Below are positions 19,801-29,204 of a DNA stretch of 64,000 nt, one piece after another. Positions within the stretch are counted from its first letter, which is position 1, and each line of letters begins with the position of its first letter. Source of the stretch: Picocystis sp. L7 (taxonomy: Eukaryota; Chlorophyta; Picocystophyceae; Picocystales; Picocystaceae); assembly GCA_020975725.1 (NCBI GenBank), contig QXJR01000026.1, forward strand, positions 1,054,001 through 1,118,000. The letters are read 5' to 3'. Under the pieces are notes generated by a model. The model saw nothing but the letters and a program-made list of their open reading frames with translations. It made no database searches and was not told where the DNA came from. Made by a program: the position numbers and the translations under genes.

Positions 19801-21270
19801 AGGCATGGGCCCCACCAAATCCATGTACACCAGGTCCAATGGTTCAAGGTTGTATTCACTGGGGTGGTAGGGGCGAGCAGTCTGTTTGGCCTGGATACAA
19901 GCTTCGCATGCCCCGTCCAACTTGTGGGGCAGTCCAAGGAGCTTCATTCGAGGTTCGCTGGGGTGTCCAAGGCGTTCGTGCCACCTTCGGGCAGTGACCA
20001 CCAGGGCGTACACTCGGTCGCGGGTCAGGGGGGCCTCGATCGTCCCTGAAGCACTCACGATCCTGCAGGCGCCCTGGGTGAAAACGACCTGGGCTCCATT
20101 CGAGGTTGCTGCATTCACTGAAAACAAATTGTGCTTGAATCCAGGAATGTAATAGACATTCGTGAGGCGCACTTGAGTGCCATCTGATGCATGAATCAGA
20201 GCATTTCCTCTCAATTGACTTGTCAATTCACTGCCTTCCGCACAAGTAACGGGGATGCACTTGTGTTCAATGGAGCTTGGCTCCAAGATATCAGAGTCAC
20301 CTGTCATGTGAAAGGAGGCTCCTGAATCGATGATCCACGTGTCCAATTGGGCTGTGGAGGCTGTGAAAGCGCGAGATGACTGCTTGATCAATGGTTTGCC
20401 CAGCACATGAGGGAACCTGGATTGCATGGTCGGAGTGCGCACGGCAATGGCCATGAAGGAGAGGGCATGTTCACCGTCGGTGTCGTCGACCGCCCCGTCA
20501 CTGTTGCAGGTGGTCTGCTGATCAGCGGTGGCCTCTTGTTGCTCCCTTTTCTTGATGGACCTTGCTGTCCAACAATTTTTGACAACATGTCCATATTTTT
20601 TGCAAAAACTGCAGAATTTCTTGGACTTTGGCCTTTGGTCACTCAAAGTCACTGCTGAGAGACCCTTGCCAAGGCTTTCCGTTGCATCGAACCTGAGAAT
20701 TGAGTTTCGAACGGACTCAATCGTAAACGTACACGTTTGATTGTCCAATATATGCATGAGGTGTTTGTAGGAGGGTGGGAGACCCGCAACGATGGCGGTG
20801 CACGTTGCGGCCTCGCCGATCTCCGCACCGTTCTCGTTGAGCTCGTCAACGAGATTGGCGACACGGTTGATGTAGTTGTCTACATCCTCTCCTTGCTCCA
20901 TCATGACATTGTTGAAGGCTCTCTTAAGGTGGGTCAATCGGGATTGTGACCGATCCTTGTAGAAGCTCTCCAACTTGTCCCACACTTGCTTTGCTGTTGT
21001 GCAATGCTTGAGGACACCTCGGTACCGGCTTGACACACTCATGAGGATCCGGGACCGGGCTTTTCGGACCATTTTTGCCAATTCTTGGCTCTCGATGGTG
21101 AGATTCCCACCTTCATCCACCAGCATGTGTGGTTCCTCCTCCACATATTCCCAGAGATCCAAGATCTCAAGGCAATTCATCATCTTGAATGACCATGATG
21201 GCCAATTTGTGGGGTTGAGTTCCGGTACCCCGTCCCTATCTAGGTTTTCAATGGCGGATTTGGCAGCCAT
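16888..21270 (-). CDS. Copia gag-pol polyprotein (1460 residues)
   Basis: A single open frame carries all parts in order. It has a gag region of the UBN2 type, a CCHC zinc knuckle (CSFCKKYGHVVKNC), an aspartic protease (DSGAS), a GAG-pre-integrase motif (WHERLGH), an integrase core, a low-complexity linker of Asn-Pro-Ala-Ser units (coded around 18640-18800), reverse transcriptase with YVDD, and RNase H. Gag and pol share one frame, as in many copia elements, so the ratio would be set after translation or by processing rather than by frameshifting. It looks whole. Confidence 0.93.
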   Translation of the reverse strand: MAAKSAIENLDRDGVPELNPTNWPSWSFKMMNCLEILDLWEYVEEEPHMLVDEGGNLTIESQELAKMVRKARSRILMSVSSRYRGVLKHCTTAKQVWDKLESFYKDRSQSRLTHLKRAFNNVMMEQGEDVDNYINRVANLVDELNENGAEIGEAATCTAIVAGLPPSYKHLMHILDNQTCTFTIESVRNSILRFDATESLGKGLSAVTLSDQRPKSKKFCSFCKKYGHVVKNCWTARSIKKREQQEATADQQTTCNSDGAVDDTDGEHALSFMAIAVRTPTMQSRFPHVLGKPLIKQSSRAFTASTAQLDTWIIDSGASFHMTGDSDILEPSSIEHKCIPVTCAEGSELTSQLRGNALIHASDGTQVRLTNVYYIPGFKHNLFSVNAATSNGAQVVFTQGACRIVSASGTIEAPLTRDRVYALVVTARRWHERLGHPSEPRMKLLGLPHKLDGACEACIQAKQTARPYHPSEYNLEPLDLVYMDLVGPMPETMAGQQYYLSMYDQSTKTSQVFLLPNKNHTARAVMEGISTFEKIAKAGCKVKAIRTDLGTEFITKELQTYLQDRGIVHETTAGYTPQQNAAERLHRTLNDSARAMLIHAKLPEKFWGEAVRCANYLRNRTPVSLSANGKTPLELLTGAPTPTSHLRVFGCEAWVLIPEAKRSSKFGARSVPGIFIGYQNNSTYRVLVDDKVVTSRNVSFVENKLPVSKQTSDSQPEVVADLLAEPPQFSMESEGSHHESEDHHLISRRAVQPSSAGVPLSQRKPDWPAIENSAATTPAAHRKPASPDSRQQSMMSRDEGATHAAQVTPSPLPDTVYFPVAPTNSAASPAVPVANPASPTANPASPAANPASPANPASPAASPAPANPASPAANPAPANPAMVEGEAPTAISHPYNLRSRGNKALEAAATRQWEISNDFSGYARAMARPDAELWREAITDELTSLAKNGTWRLVPLPPGRTPLTTTWVFKVKTDGDGQVERYKARLCVRGFEQRAGVDFHEVFAPTSGKVAQRAFLTYAALVNYEVQQVDIKTAFLNAELNEDIYLQIPEGLKGSMKTTGEEEHVLKLEKSLYGLKQAPRMWHQHLTQTLKSELGFVCNPVDETILKCTHQDTGKECLILIYVDDLLIAAEDLNTTQMVIESICRKYDARDLGPASFFCGMVIQRNREKRLIYLSEQEKVKNLIHQFNMDSSRTRKTPLDFTLTKGEEEESCQTKPYQVLVGTLLYLSTTTRPDLCQAASQLSRFMTDPKNSHWEAAKNVLKYLKETVNYGLCLGNRIDVLQKELDQDIDIFTLTGYCDADYATDKVTRKSRTGYVFLLSGSLISWQSKLQATVSTSTAEAEYQAASSAVKEGLWLKNLLTDLTSGAVKQQIKMFCDNQACIKIAQSSGSMVRTKHIDVAHHFVRERVLFGEVNFQYCDTSKMLADFLTKPSKVQPFWKCITGIGVMSSPGWCTSVQPTE

Positions 21271-21323
21271 TACCTTTGATTCTTCGTCTTTTCTTGGAAG
21301 GGAAGCTTACAAGGCTCTTAACC

Positions 21324-21642
21324 TAAAAAACAGATGATCCTCAATGGAGTGAGGATTCCCTTGGGCTGGTTGGTCGGTCTGAACCGACAGAGTTCGGCCG
21401 ATGGATCCAATGGACGAGCGTCTTGATGGCGGGGGTGCTTGGTGGCGGCTTTTGAGCGTGTAATCGATCTATTAACTCATGCATGTTAAGTATCCGAGGT
21501 CGCATTCGTGCGACCTATCGAGAGTCCGGCACCAGCCGGTCCGTTCGGGACCGTCGTCCCTGCCTGCCTGCACGATAGAGTTTCTTCTCCCAATAGAGAA
21601 GAAACTCCCACAGAGGGATCCCTGGACCCAGGTCTCTCAATA
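21324..21642 (-). repeat. 5' LTR of the copia element (319 bp)
   Basis: This copy has the same length as the other LTR and shows no difference that I could see by eye. It is followed outward by the target duplication CGGTC. Confidence 0.95.
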
Positions 21643-21782
21643 CGGTCCCACCCTTTCCAAAAGGGGTTCCCTTTCCTTACTGTCCGATCCGAAGACGGAA
21701 GAGAAAAGACCCAACTGGGGAGGCTCCGGAATCCCATCCCACCCGGGGAAACCAGACCCCACAGGGATCGACGGTCCATCCA

Positions 21783-21999
21783 CGGTCTTTCGACGGTCCT
21801 TGGACGGTCCACGCGGTCTTTCGACGGTCCTTCCACGGTCCACGCGGTCTTTTGACGGTCCTTCCACGGTCCACGCGGTCTTTCGACGGTCCTTGGACGG
21901 TCCACGCGGTCTTTTGACGGTCCTTCCACGGTCCACGCAGTCTTTCGACGGTCCTTCCACGGTCCACGCGGTCTTTCGACGGTCCATGAACGGTCCATC
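21783..21999 (+). repeat. 31-bp minisatellite, seven units
   Basis: Seven units of exactly 31 bp begin CGGTCTTTYGACGGTCC and differ at few positions. The last unit is more diverged. Each unit carries three GGTC cores. The array lies 110 bp before the start of the next gene, so it would be in its promoter or 5' UTR, and 140 bp from the copia insertion, whose target site CGGTC is the repeat's own core. Confidence 0.9.
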
Positions 22000-22110
22000 G
22001 ACGGTCCATGGGCGGTCCACGGTGGTGGTTGGCGCATCATTGCGCACGTCGCGTCGCGTCGCGCGCGTCGCGGCATCGCCTGGCAGGCCTCCTTCGCCTC
22101 GCATGCGTCC

Positions 22111-23682
22111 ATGAAGAAGCCGAGGGAGGAAGAGAGGAGCTTCCTGGCGCGCCTGGTGGGCGGTCCGCCACCACCACCACCGAAGAAGAACTTCTTCGAA
22201 CAACTGCGGGAGAACGTGTCGCCAACCAAACAAGTGGACAGAGTGCGAAAAAAGGTCGCATTGGCGCTGGACAATGGCCTGGTGGCCTTCGCCGTCGTTT
22301 CAGGCGTGGTGGGGCTCATCACCGCCACCAAGAAAGCCAGGATACGCGTGAAAGAAGCCCAACTGCAAGAACGGCTGAGGAGAAGGAGCAGGCTGGAAGC
22401 AGTCAGATTGAAGGTGGCTGGACCCATGAGACAAGCAGCACATGCCTTGGAAAAGAGGATACAGGCCATCTTGAGATCCACCAAGAACGGCACGGTGCTC
22501 CTGGAAGACACAAGCAACAAAAGCGAAGCCAATGGCCTCGACCGCAGAACCAGCAGCTCTAGTCGTGGAAACGATAAGAAAAAGAGATTTCACGTGCGCC
22601 GTAAGACGCGAAAGTTTGCCATGGACGAAGTGATTGAGCGCAAGAGACCGTTCTTCGAAGTGGACTGCACCGAAAGGGCGGTAGACTCAACCCTCTACCT
22701 CGTCTGCGAACTTATGTTCTGGCAGCACACCATGGTACGTGAGCTCCAATTCGAACATGTGACCGAAGATGATCGGTGGCAGTTCGTGGTGGATGCAGTC
22801 CTCAATCGTCTAGGAGAAGAATTCCAAAGCGCAGCCAGCGATCTTCTCTGTGGTCTACAGGTTGATGCTGTGAAAGACATGAGTTTCGATCTGGACACCG
22901 GCATGAACATCTTGGAAGATGTAGCCCAAGCGGAAGGGGACAAGGAAGCATTGACAAAGCGCAAATTGTATCCGCTCCGGATGACCCAGCATGAAAGGGT
23001 GGCCGTGGGAGAACTGATGCGTGGAGAGAAGGACATTGAAGATGGGCACCCGATGCCCCTGAGCTTCACTGCATTTGTCGAGAGAAATCTATATGCAGAA
23101 GACCTTGCGAAGAAATTGCACGCCTCGAGAGCCAATGCACCTCTTGCAGGCGTTGAAGATGGAGAGATTGTTCAAGAAATGAGAAGCCAGGAACGTGCAA
23201 GCAGGAGCAAGCGTTTCCTTGCAGCAGATGCTTTGGACGGCATCAAGAAAGGAAACACCACGCTTGAAAGTCAAGACATCAGCATGCTCTACAGGTGGGC
23301 CATCTGGGTGCTCCCAATGCGACACCAGCTTGTGCTACTTGCTCGCTTCCAAGCAATGGATGTGCTTTGCCTTTCTCTGGAAGAACTGCGATTTCTCACC
23401 AGATCGAAGCTCCGCATTCGAAGGATCGCAGGAGCTCTCCGGGAGGTGCTGGGAGTGCTTGACAGGCCACCCGATGACCCTTTCTTTCGTAAGAAAAACA
23501 AGGCAGAGCTTCGAGTGGAAGGGCAGTCAAAGAAGGAGAAAAAAGCCAGCCAAAAGGCCAGGTATCACTGGAGCATCATTAGAAAAAGGAAAGTAGAAAT
23601 CCTTTGCTATATACGATTGGGTATTTGGCCTCCAAAAGCTGAACCAAAGAAAAAAAGACACCATTTTTGTACAATTATGTGA
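22111..23682 (+). CDS. Unknown membrane-associated protein with a C-terminal CaaX box
   Basis: I do not recognise this 523-residue protein. The N-terminus has a Pro run followed by Lys (GGPPPPPPKKNFFEQL) and one hydrophobic segment near residues 55-73 (GLVAFAVVSGVVGLITA). A basic helical region, a Lys/Arg-rich linker (near 155-170) and a long alpha-helical, charged body follow. The last four residues are C-T-I-M, a farnesylation-type CaaX box, preceded by a strongly basic tail (AEPKKKRHHF). Together these suggest tail-side attachment to a membrane. The body contains no catalytic motif I know. It is a single exon starting just after the 31-bp minisatellite and ends 180 bp from the convergent VPS23 gene. 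Confidence 0.7.
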   Translation: MKKPREEERSFLARLVGGPPPPPPKKNFFEQLRENVSPTKQVDRVRKKVALALDNGLVAFAVVSGVVGLITATKKARIRVKEAQLQERLRRRSRLEAVRLKVAGPMRQAAHALEKRIQAILRSTKNGTVLLEDTSNKSEANGLDRRTSSSSRGNDKKKRFHVRRKTRKFAMDEVIERKRPFFEVDCTERAVDSTLYLVCELMFWQHTMVRELQFEHVTEDDRWQFVVDAVLNRLGEEFQSAASDLLCGLQVDAVKDMSFDLDTGMNILEDVAQAEGDKEALTKRKLYPLRMTQHERVAVGELMRGEKDIEDGHPMPLSFTAFVERNLYAEDLAKKLHASRANAPLAGVEDGEIVQEMRSQERASRSKRFLAADALDGIKKGNTTLESQDISMLYRWAIWVLPMRHQLVLLARFQAMDVLCLSLEELRFLTRSKLRIRRIAGALREVLGVLDRPPDDPFFRKKNKAELRVEGQSKKEKKASQKARYHWSIIRKRKVEILCYIRLGIWPPKAEPKKKRHHFCTIM

Positions 23683-23864
23683 GTGCAAAAGATGCAGGCA
23701 AGCGTCCCCTGTAGCACTGTGTCGGGTGGCAATCACACATGAATTCTGAGGCCAGATAAGACACAAAGACGTCAAAGCAGGCCGAAAGCCACACCGTGGT
23801 GACATGTTCATGTGAATTGCATATCTGCAAGTCAAATTTTCCCATTCCAGAAGAATCACAGAGC

Positions 23865-25525
23865 CTATGGAAGGTTGGGGTACCTTATTTTTCCCTCGGC
23901 CAAGCCTGCGCTGCCAGCAGCAGCGTTGAGTAGCCCCCACGTGTCCTGCCCAAGACTCTGATGGCTAGGATGCCGTGACCTTGAATAGTGGGGCTGGGAT
24001 GCCAGGGGACGAGGCCCCTGATCTGACCCAGCGCGTGTTTGTTCCACGGCAATTTTCAGGGCAAGGGCCCTTGTAAAAAATTGGTCCCTGCACTGGTTGC
24101 GGACATGTTTGAGATAAATGTCAAGGGCCATCCTCCCACTCTGCATGCATCTATCCAATGCTAGCAGAGTATCCTCAATGGCTGCATCCTGAGACTGGCT
24201 ATCAAGTGCTTGCTTGGTCCAAACGTCTGCAGGCTGCAAGATGTCCTCCACTTTTACCTTCGCCTTGTGTTTCTTGGATTTGTGCTCGTTGCGGTCAAGC
24301 CACTTGCTTATGGTTTTGCTTGCATCACCCAAACGCAGTAGGGCAGATTCCAGGGCCTCCTTTTCATTCGAGACACCTTGTAGGACCGTAGCCATCTCCG
24401 TTCCCCTGTGTTTGAGCAGCTGCGCTTGGGATTCCAGAGCATCGCACTGGGACAGCGCTCGTTTCTGCTGCATCTGTAGCCGCTCTCTCGTACGCTCTGT
24501 TAAAAGTTCAACAAATCGGTGCCTGACCAAACCCTCCAACTCTTGCTTGGTACATGTGGCAACGTCTGGGTGCATGGCACAGGGCGGATGATTCGCTGGC
24601 TGCGACCTAACATACTGATTACGGGTCTGTTGATGATGCGCTGACATACTATGGGTACCTGTTTGTGCAGGGCTTGCTGTCTGCACTGACTTTGCAAAGA
24701 GTGGAGGGCTCCTACTGAACTCTTGTATCATCTCCCTAGACAAGCCCACCAGATTCGAGGATTGGAAGTTCCAATGTACAAGACAAGGCAAGTGCACTGT
24801 ACCATGTCTGTCTACATGCGGATGAGAAGAAGCAATCACCATTGTGGATGTCGGAACAACATACGCTACTGGAGCTCTATGGGGATACTCTGTGGGTATC
24901 AGTATCATACAAGGAATGTGGTACACGGTGCCTCTGAAGTTGATAGGAATCGTTCCATCCAATCGCACGCTGAATCCGTAGCCATCGGTGGAAGACGCAG
25001 GTGAACCAACCAAAGTGGCATTCTCCTATAGTGGAAAATTAGATACGGAAGCAGGTGTCCAATCCAGTGTGTGATGTTCACCAGACAAAATTGCAAGGAA
25101 CATTGCCGTGACAAGCAGAAGAATAGATACCAATAGCAGGAGAAGTACGGCGTGGTATTCCAGGAAAATGAGGGCGGCGCAAAGAGGGTCAGCAACTGTG
25201 CGAGACAGGATTGTTCGTTTTCGCATGTCGAAATGCAAATGCAACGAGTGATTCTATGCGGTTAGGTGGTTGTGCACTCCAGCCCAAAGCGACACGGCCT
25301 TGCCAAAGGAGTCGCACCCATAACATGCAGGAGACATTTGCAATCTTCTCCTCTAGCATGTTCAAGGACAATTTGACGTCTCTGGCTGTATCGTGTGCTC
25401 ATATCGCTTACCTTGAAGAGGTCCAACAAGTGCTGCCTTACCACCCAGCGGAGATCGTTCATCAAATGGATGGAAGGATTACGCAGCAACGCATCCACCT
25501 TTCTTTCGGCGTTCTTCTGGCTCAT
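23865..25525 (-). CDS. VPS23: ESCRT-I subunit VPS23/TSG101 (ELC), two or more exons
   Basis: VPS23 binds ubiquitinated cargo and nucleates ESCRT-I on endosomes. Exon 1 (25412-25525) encodes the UEV helix ending DLRWVVRQHLLDLFK. Exon 2 (23865-25025) holds the rest of the UEV domain (GTIPINFRGTVYHIP, YPHRAPVAYVVPT, HPHVDRHGTVHLP), a Pro/Gln-poor linker, a coiled coil (ELLTERTRERLQMQQKR) and the steadiness box (LDIYLKHVRNQCRDQFF). A C-terminal extension of about 45 residues follows. The intron as drawn is 386 nt (GTAAGC...TAG, phase 0). Compared with Arabidopsis and human proteins, about eight residues (the Y-P-x-L-x-P segment) seem missing at the junction, so a microexon may hide in the intron. 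The joined length is 424 residues. Confidence 0.85.
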
Positions 25526-26795
25526 TTCTAAAGTATCCTGCCTGCTTGATTGATTGTCCCACTTGGGGTTCCAATTCCTAGTTCACTTCTCGCGATTTCG
25601 TGAACCGGGCTGTAGCCGCTGCAGCGGGCAGCAAAGCACCTGCTCAGTATGCAGACGCACTGGACCAGACCACCTTTCTCTCCTGGCTGTTCTCGTATCT
25701 TTCAGATCCTATTCGCGTCTCGTCCTGCTTCGTCTCGCTTTTGCAATGCACGGAAACGTGTGGCCAGCACCAGTTGGCAGGACCCACCTGCCCACGAGCC
25801 GCCACTTGGCGGCCGCTGTGCGTCGCAACCGTCGAAACCGATCGATGCCCACGTTCAGAAACGCTTCAAACGTGCTTTTGAAGCGTTCGTGGCGGCTCGC
25901 GCGTCCGAAGAGCGCGAAGAAAGCGCGCGTCGACCAGTCCACGCGACACGTCTGACCTCGCTCTGAAAAATGCTCCAGGAATTCGGCGAAAAAAATACAA
26001 ACGAGCCTCTTTTTCGGGATTGTTTCGAAGGGTCGGATGGGCCTCAGGAGGGGCATGGAGGTCGATCCATCTAAAGTATGGGAGTGTAGTGCCACCAAGC
26101 CACTTGGAGGTGGACACGAGTGACGCGAAGATGATGTACAGGAGCGCGTGTAAAACAAGAGGCACGCCTTGCATTGGGTTTGGGTGGAGCGCATGAACCG
26201 GTGTACGTGTCGGGAACGTAAGAACATGACAAGGAAAAGTGCCACTCCAAGGACGACACATGGAACAGCTAAAGGTATAGGAGACAAGAGACAAAGGCAT
26301 ACTTCAAACCGCACCATCATCCATAGGAAATCAGGCTCTCTCTACGTCAAGACAAAGACGTCCTGGATTCCATGCCTCGTGATTGATCAAGACTGCCAAA
26401 GGCCGAAGAAAGCGGGACTCCATGCACATGAGTGCAAGCTACTTCGCTGTAATGAATAAGGAAGAATGCATCTTCAGGCTTGTACATGCTAGTGGGACAT
26501 GAAGCACGAAAGTTCGGAAATTGCACACCCTTTGCCAACCCGAAATGCGATGGAGCTCCACGCGCCCCATCCACATCAACCATTGAGGTAGACAAAAACA
26601 ACTAGTTCGGTGCTACACACAGTATTCACGCGAAATTGCATCGCTAGACTGATGGTAGCGGCAGAAATCCATGCTGGGAGTATACTTTGGTCATACCTTT
26701 TTCCCACTGGTTGAAATTCTATTGATTTATTGTGAGGAAAGGACGGTGTTGCGTGTATTGTGCTTGCGGTAACTACTTCACGGTGAAAGGTCAAC
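25526..26795. other. Spacer with possible exon pair, otherwise nothing recognised
   Basis: On the plus strand, a stretch around 25576-25710 (QYADALDQTTFLSWLFSYL) and one around 25783-25966 (KRFKRAFEAFVAARASEERE) have protein-like composition. They could be joined by an intron beginning GTCTCG, an unusual donor for this window, but no ATG start is visible. The rest (26000-26795) is lower in GC and shows nothing. Confidence 0.25.
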
Positions 26796-29204
26796 TCATG
26801 CATGAAATGCAGAGAGGTCCACTTTGAAAGCGACTGCTGGTTGCGTTTCCATAGCAAGTCCTACAACCGGCACAAAGACTGGAGCGAAGGAGTCAAATGG
26901 AGTGTCGTGACATGCTGACCAAGTGCAACGCAGCACTTCTCCCAGAGCATCTTCCTCTAATAGCATGCTATTGTAATATATCCGCAAGCAGTATACATCG
27001 TGCAAGAACATGCTTGCATCCTGCAACTTCCTTATGAGCAGGGCCAGCCCCTGAGCTACTTCCACACCAGAACCCAAACGATCGCAATGACAGCTCAACG
27101 AACCAAGGAACAGAGTTTGACGAGCGCATATCCATCGTGCAATGCAGCTACCAAAGTCCTCGCTTTCAGATTCAAGCATTTTGCACCAAGGGCGTGAGGG
27201 CACCCTGGTGTCTCCGTCTTCTTCATCTGACATTTGTCTTGCATCAAAAGCGCACTGAATGATGCTTGGAGAGAAACAAAGTGGCTGGATTTCCACAGCA
27301 GCGCCTCTCGGAAGTGCTGGAACCACAGCGAACGTCACCATGGGGCACCACCTCTTCCTTGCGTAGACATGTATGACTGCTTCCTCCTCATCTGGCTCCA
27401 GCTGGTTGGGATCCTTCTCTACTTCCAGCGTCGGAACGCAATCGCAAGACATCATCTCGAAGACTACTTGCTCGATGCCTTTCAGAGAAGATTTTGCTTT
27501 TTCAGCAACATATACGATGCAGGAGAGCATACAGTGCCTCACAGAAGATTTCATAACGACAGCAACTGATTGGCAATGCCTTGCTGCAAGCCTTGCTTGA
27601 TCTACAGGATTTTCAGATGGCAGGGTCATTGAAGGCGCATCCAATCCTAGCTGGCCAGCCACGTAAAGGATTCCTTGCATAGCATTGGCTTGTGCATAAG
27701 GGCCAATGCAGCAAGGGGCCCAGTGAGAGATGCTTTGCACATGCAACACTTGCCGCTTGAGCACTGGATGGGGAGATTCATCCATATCTAACGCTAGTTC
27801 ACTATGCAGGCTCGGACAGGCATGTTCCATCCCAGCATGGAAGGGCACTAGAATGTCCAAAGCCAAGCAAAGTTGGTTGGGTAAAGCTGCTTGGACACAA
27901 GCTCGAGAGGCTGGATCAACCTGTGGAAAATGCATCGAATATACCTCATTGGCAAGGGGAAAATCTTCCATTTCTTTGAGATACATGGTCACAAAGACTG
28001 CTGCTTTGAGAGCTGTGCCATGACCCCCTAGGATTGTTTGAACGTCCTTCAGAGCCGCATTTAACCCGTTTCGAACGCCGTAGAGTGCTGGAATACGACA
28101 GTGCAGGAAAATTCTCGATTGTGATTTGTAGCTTGACCAAACTAGTGGCTCAGGATGACCCGGTGTAGTGGAGCTGCAATCTTGGTCGGGCAAATTCTTA
28201 TCATGCTGCCCATTGGTTGGCACAGCTTCCCGTGAATTGTTGCATGAGACTGTCTCTGAATCCCTTGCTGCATGTTCTTCACCAGAATCTCTGGAATCTT
28301 GAGGTTTCACCATGACCACTTTTGCGTCTGCAGGAATCTGCCCTTGGTCAACTTTGAAAACCAACCGAACCTTTTGCACGTCTAGTAATGCAGGCTTTCC
28401 CTCTCTGTCAAGACTGTGTATTCCCTTGTAATCTCTTACAAATATACTGCAGTCTTCTGGGACATCCTGTTCCGTGTGCTCGTTGGATGGGAGTGTACCT
28501 GGTGCAGCACTAGCTTCTTCATCCACCCGCACTTTTGCATCTACTATTTCAATACGTGCATATGCAAACGCTTCGCAATCCAGGGCTAGAGATTCGTACT
28601 CCCCGCCTTCTCCGCCCACATGTGCTCCATACTGCTCGTGCGCTCTCCTCAGTGCCTTCTGCACCCGTGGCGTATGCAGTTCCATGCCCAGCAGCATTGG
28701 TGCTAGTCCTGCACCTGCTACCTTGACGATGGCAGCTTTCATGCCGCTGTTCACCATGTTTCGGACCAGAATGCTTTGTGGGATCCTCCACATGGGTGCC
28801 AGCGAAAGCAGGCCCATGGTAGCACAAGCCCTTTCCACTCTGATCCTTTGGTAGTCACTGAACACTGCACCACACAGACAGGCGTTGATGCGTCCATCTC
28901 GATCCATGGCGGCCTTCAGGACCCTCCTAAGGTCTTCGTCTGCATCTCCACACGTCTTCACGCGAACCAGGGTCCGTCCCACGCACGTGGCGATGGCGTC
29001 GGTGGCGCGGTGTGCAGCGCCTTGGAACATCCAACCGCCGTCGTCCGACTCCCCGAAATCCGGTTCTTCGATGCCAGCTGGCGCCACGTGGGTCAACATT
29101 GACACGTGGCAATCCAACGTGTAAGCCAGCGCGAGGGCGTGGCAGGAGTCTTTCCCTCCGCTGACGAGCGCCACGGCGCGATGCCGACGTTCCTTGGACG
29201 CCAT
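26796..29204 (-). CDS. DPH6: Diphthine-ammonia ligase (DPH6) fused to two RidA-like domains
   Basis: DPH6 catalyses the last step of diphthamide synthesis on elongation factor 2, an ATP-dependent amidation in the cytosol. The 802-residue product starts with the PP-loop ATP-pyrophosphatase domain (ALVSGGKDSCHALALA near residue 20). Family motifs follow: GAVFSDYQRIRVE, LLSLAPMW, VKVAGAGLAP, and VGGEGGEYESL. The C-terminal half has two YjgF/RidA-type domains, the second with CCIGPYAQANAMQGILYVAG. This fusion is the normal eukaryotic architecture (yeast YLR143w, plant orthologs). The ATG at 29204 directly before ASKERRHRAVAL was chosen; the open frame runs another 111 codons upstream without domain sequence. 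It is a single exon. Confidence 0.93.
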   Translation of the reverse strand: MASKERRHRAVALVSGGKDSCHALALAYTLDCHVSMLTHVAPAGIEEPDFGESDDGGWMFQGAAHRATDAIATCVGRTLVRVKTCGDADEDLRRVLKAAMDRDGRINACLCGAVFSDYQRIRVERACATMGLLSLAPMWRIPQSILVRNMVNSGMKAAIVKVAGAGLAPMLLGMELHTPRVQKALRRAHEQYGAHVGGEGGEYESLALDCEAFAYARIEIVDAKVRVDEEASAAPGTLPSNEHTEQDVPEDCSIFVRDYKGIHSLDREGKPALLDVQKVRLVFKVDQGQIPADAKVVMVKPQDSRDSGEEHAARDSETVSCNNSREAVPTNGQHDKNLPDQDCSSTTPGHPEPLVWSSYKSQSRIFLHCRIPALYGVRNGLNAALKDVQTILGGHGTALKAAVFVTMYLKEMEDFPLANEVYSMHFPQVDPASRACVQAALPNQLCLALDILVPFHAGMEHACPSLHSELALDMDESPHPVLKRQVLHVQSISHWAPCCIGPYAQANAMQGILYVAGQLGLDAPSMTLPSENPVDQARLAARHCQSVAVVMKSSVRHCMLSCIVYVAEKAKSSLKGIEQVVFEMMSCDCVPTLEVEKDPNQLEPDEEEAVIHVYARKRWCPMVTFAVVPALPRGAAVEIQPLCFSPSIIQCAFDARQMSDEEDGDTRVPSRPWCKMLESESEDFGSCIARWICARQTLFLGSLSCHCDRLGSGVEVAQGLALLIRKLQDASMFLHDVYCLRIYYNSMLLEEDALGEVLRCTWSACHDTPFDSFAPVFVPVVGLAMETQPAVAFKVDLSAFHA

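Larger units (their letters stand above)
16556..21642 (-). mobile_element. Ty1/copia LTR retrotransposon, looks whole
   Basis: The element is 5087 bp and lies on the minus strand. It has two 319-bp LTRs that look identical by eye, a 5-bp target duplication CGGTC on each side (16551-16555 and 21643-21647), and one long gag-pol frame. The domain order protease, integrase, reverse transcriptase, RNase H is that of Ty1/copia (Pseudoviridae). A purine-rich stretch precedes the 3' LTR, and a tRNA-complement-like stretch (GGTTAAGAGCC) follows the 5' LTR. Identical LTRs mean a very recent insertion. It sits between the L7/L12 promoter and the next gene, next to CGGTCC-rich repeats. Confidence 0.95.

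Noticed and set aside
21783-21999. Regular direct repeats as a CRISPR array
   Set aside because: The units are contiguous with no unique spacers, and the setting is a eukaryotic nuclear genome; it is a minisatellite.
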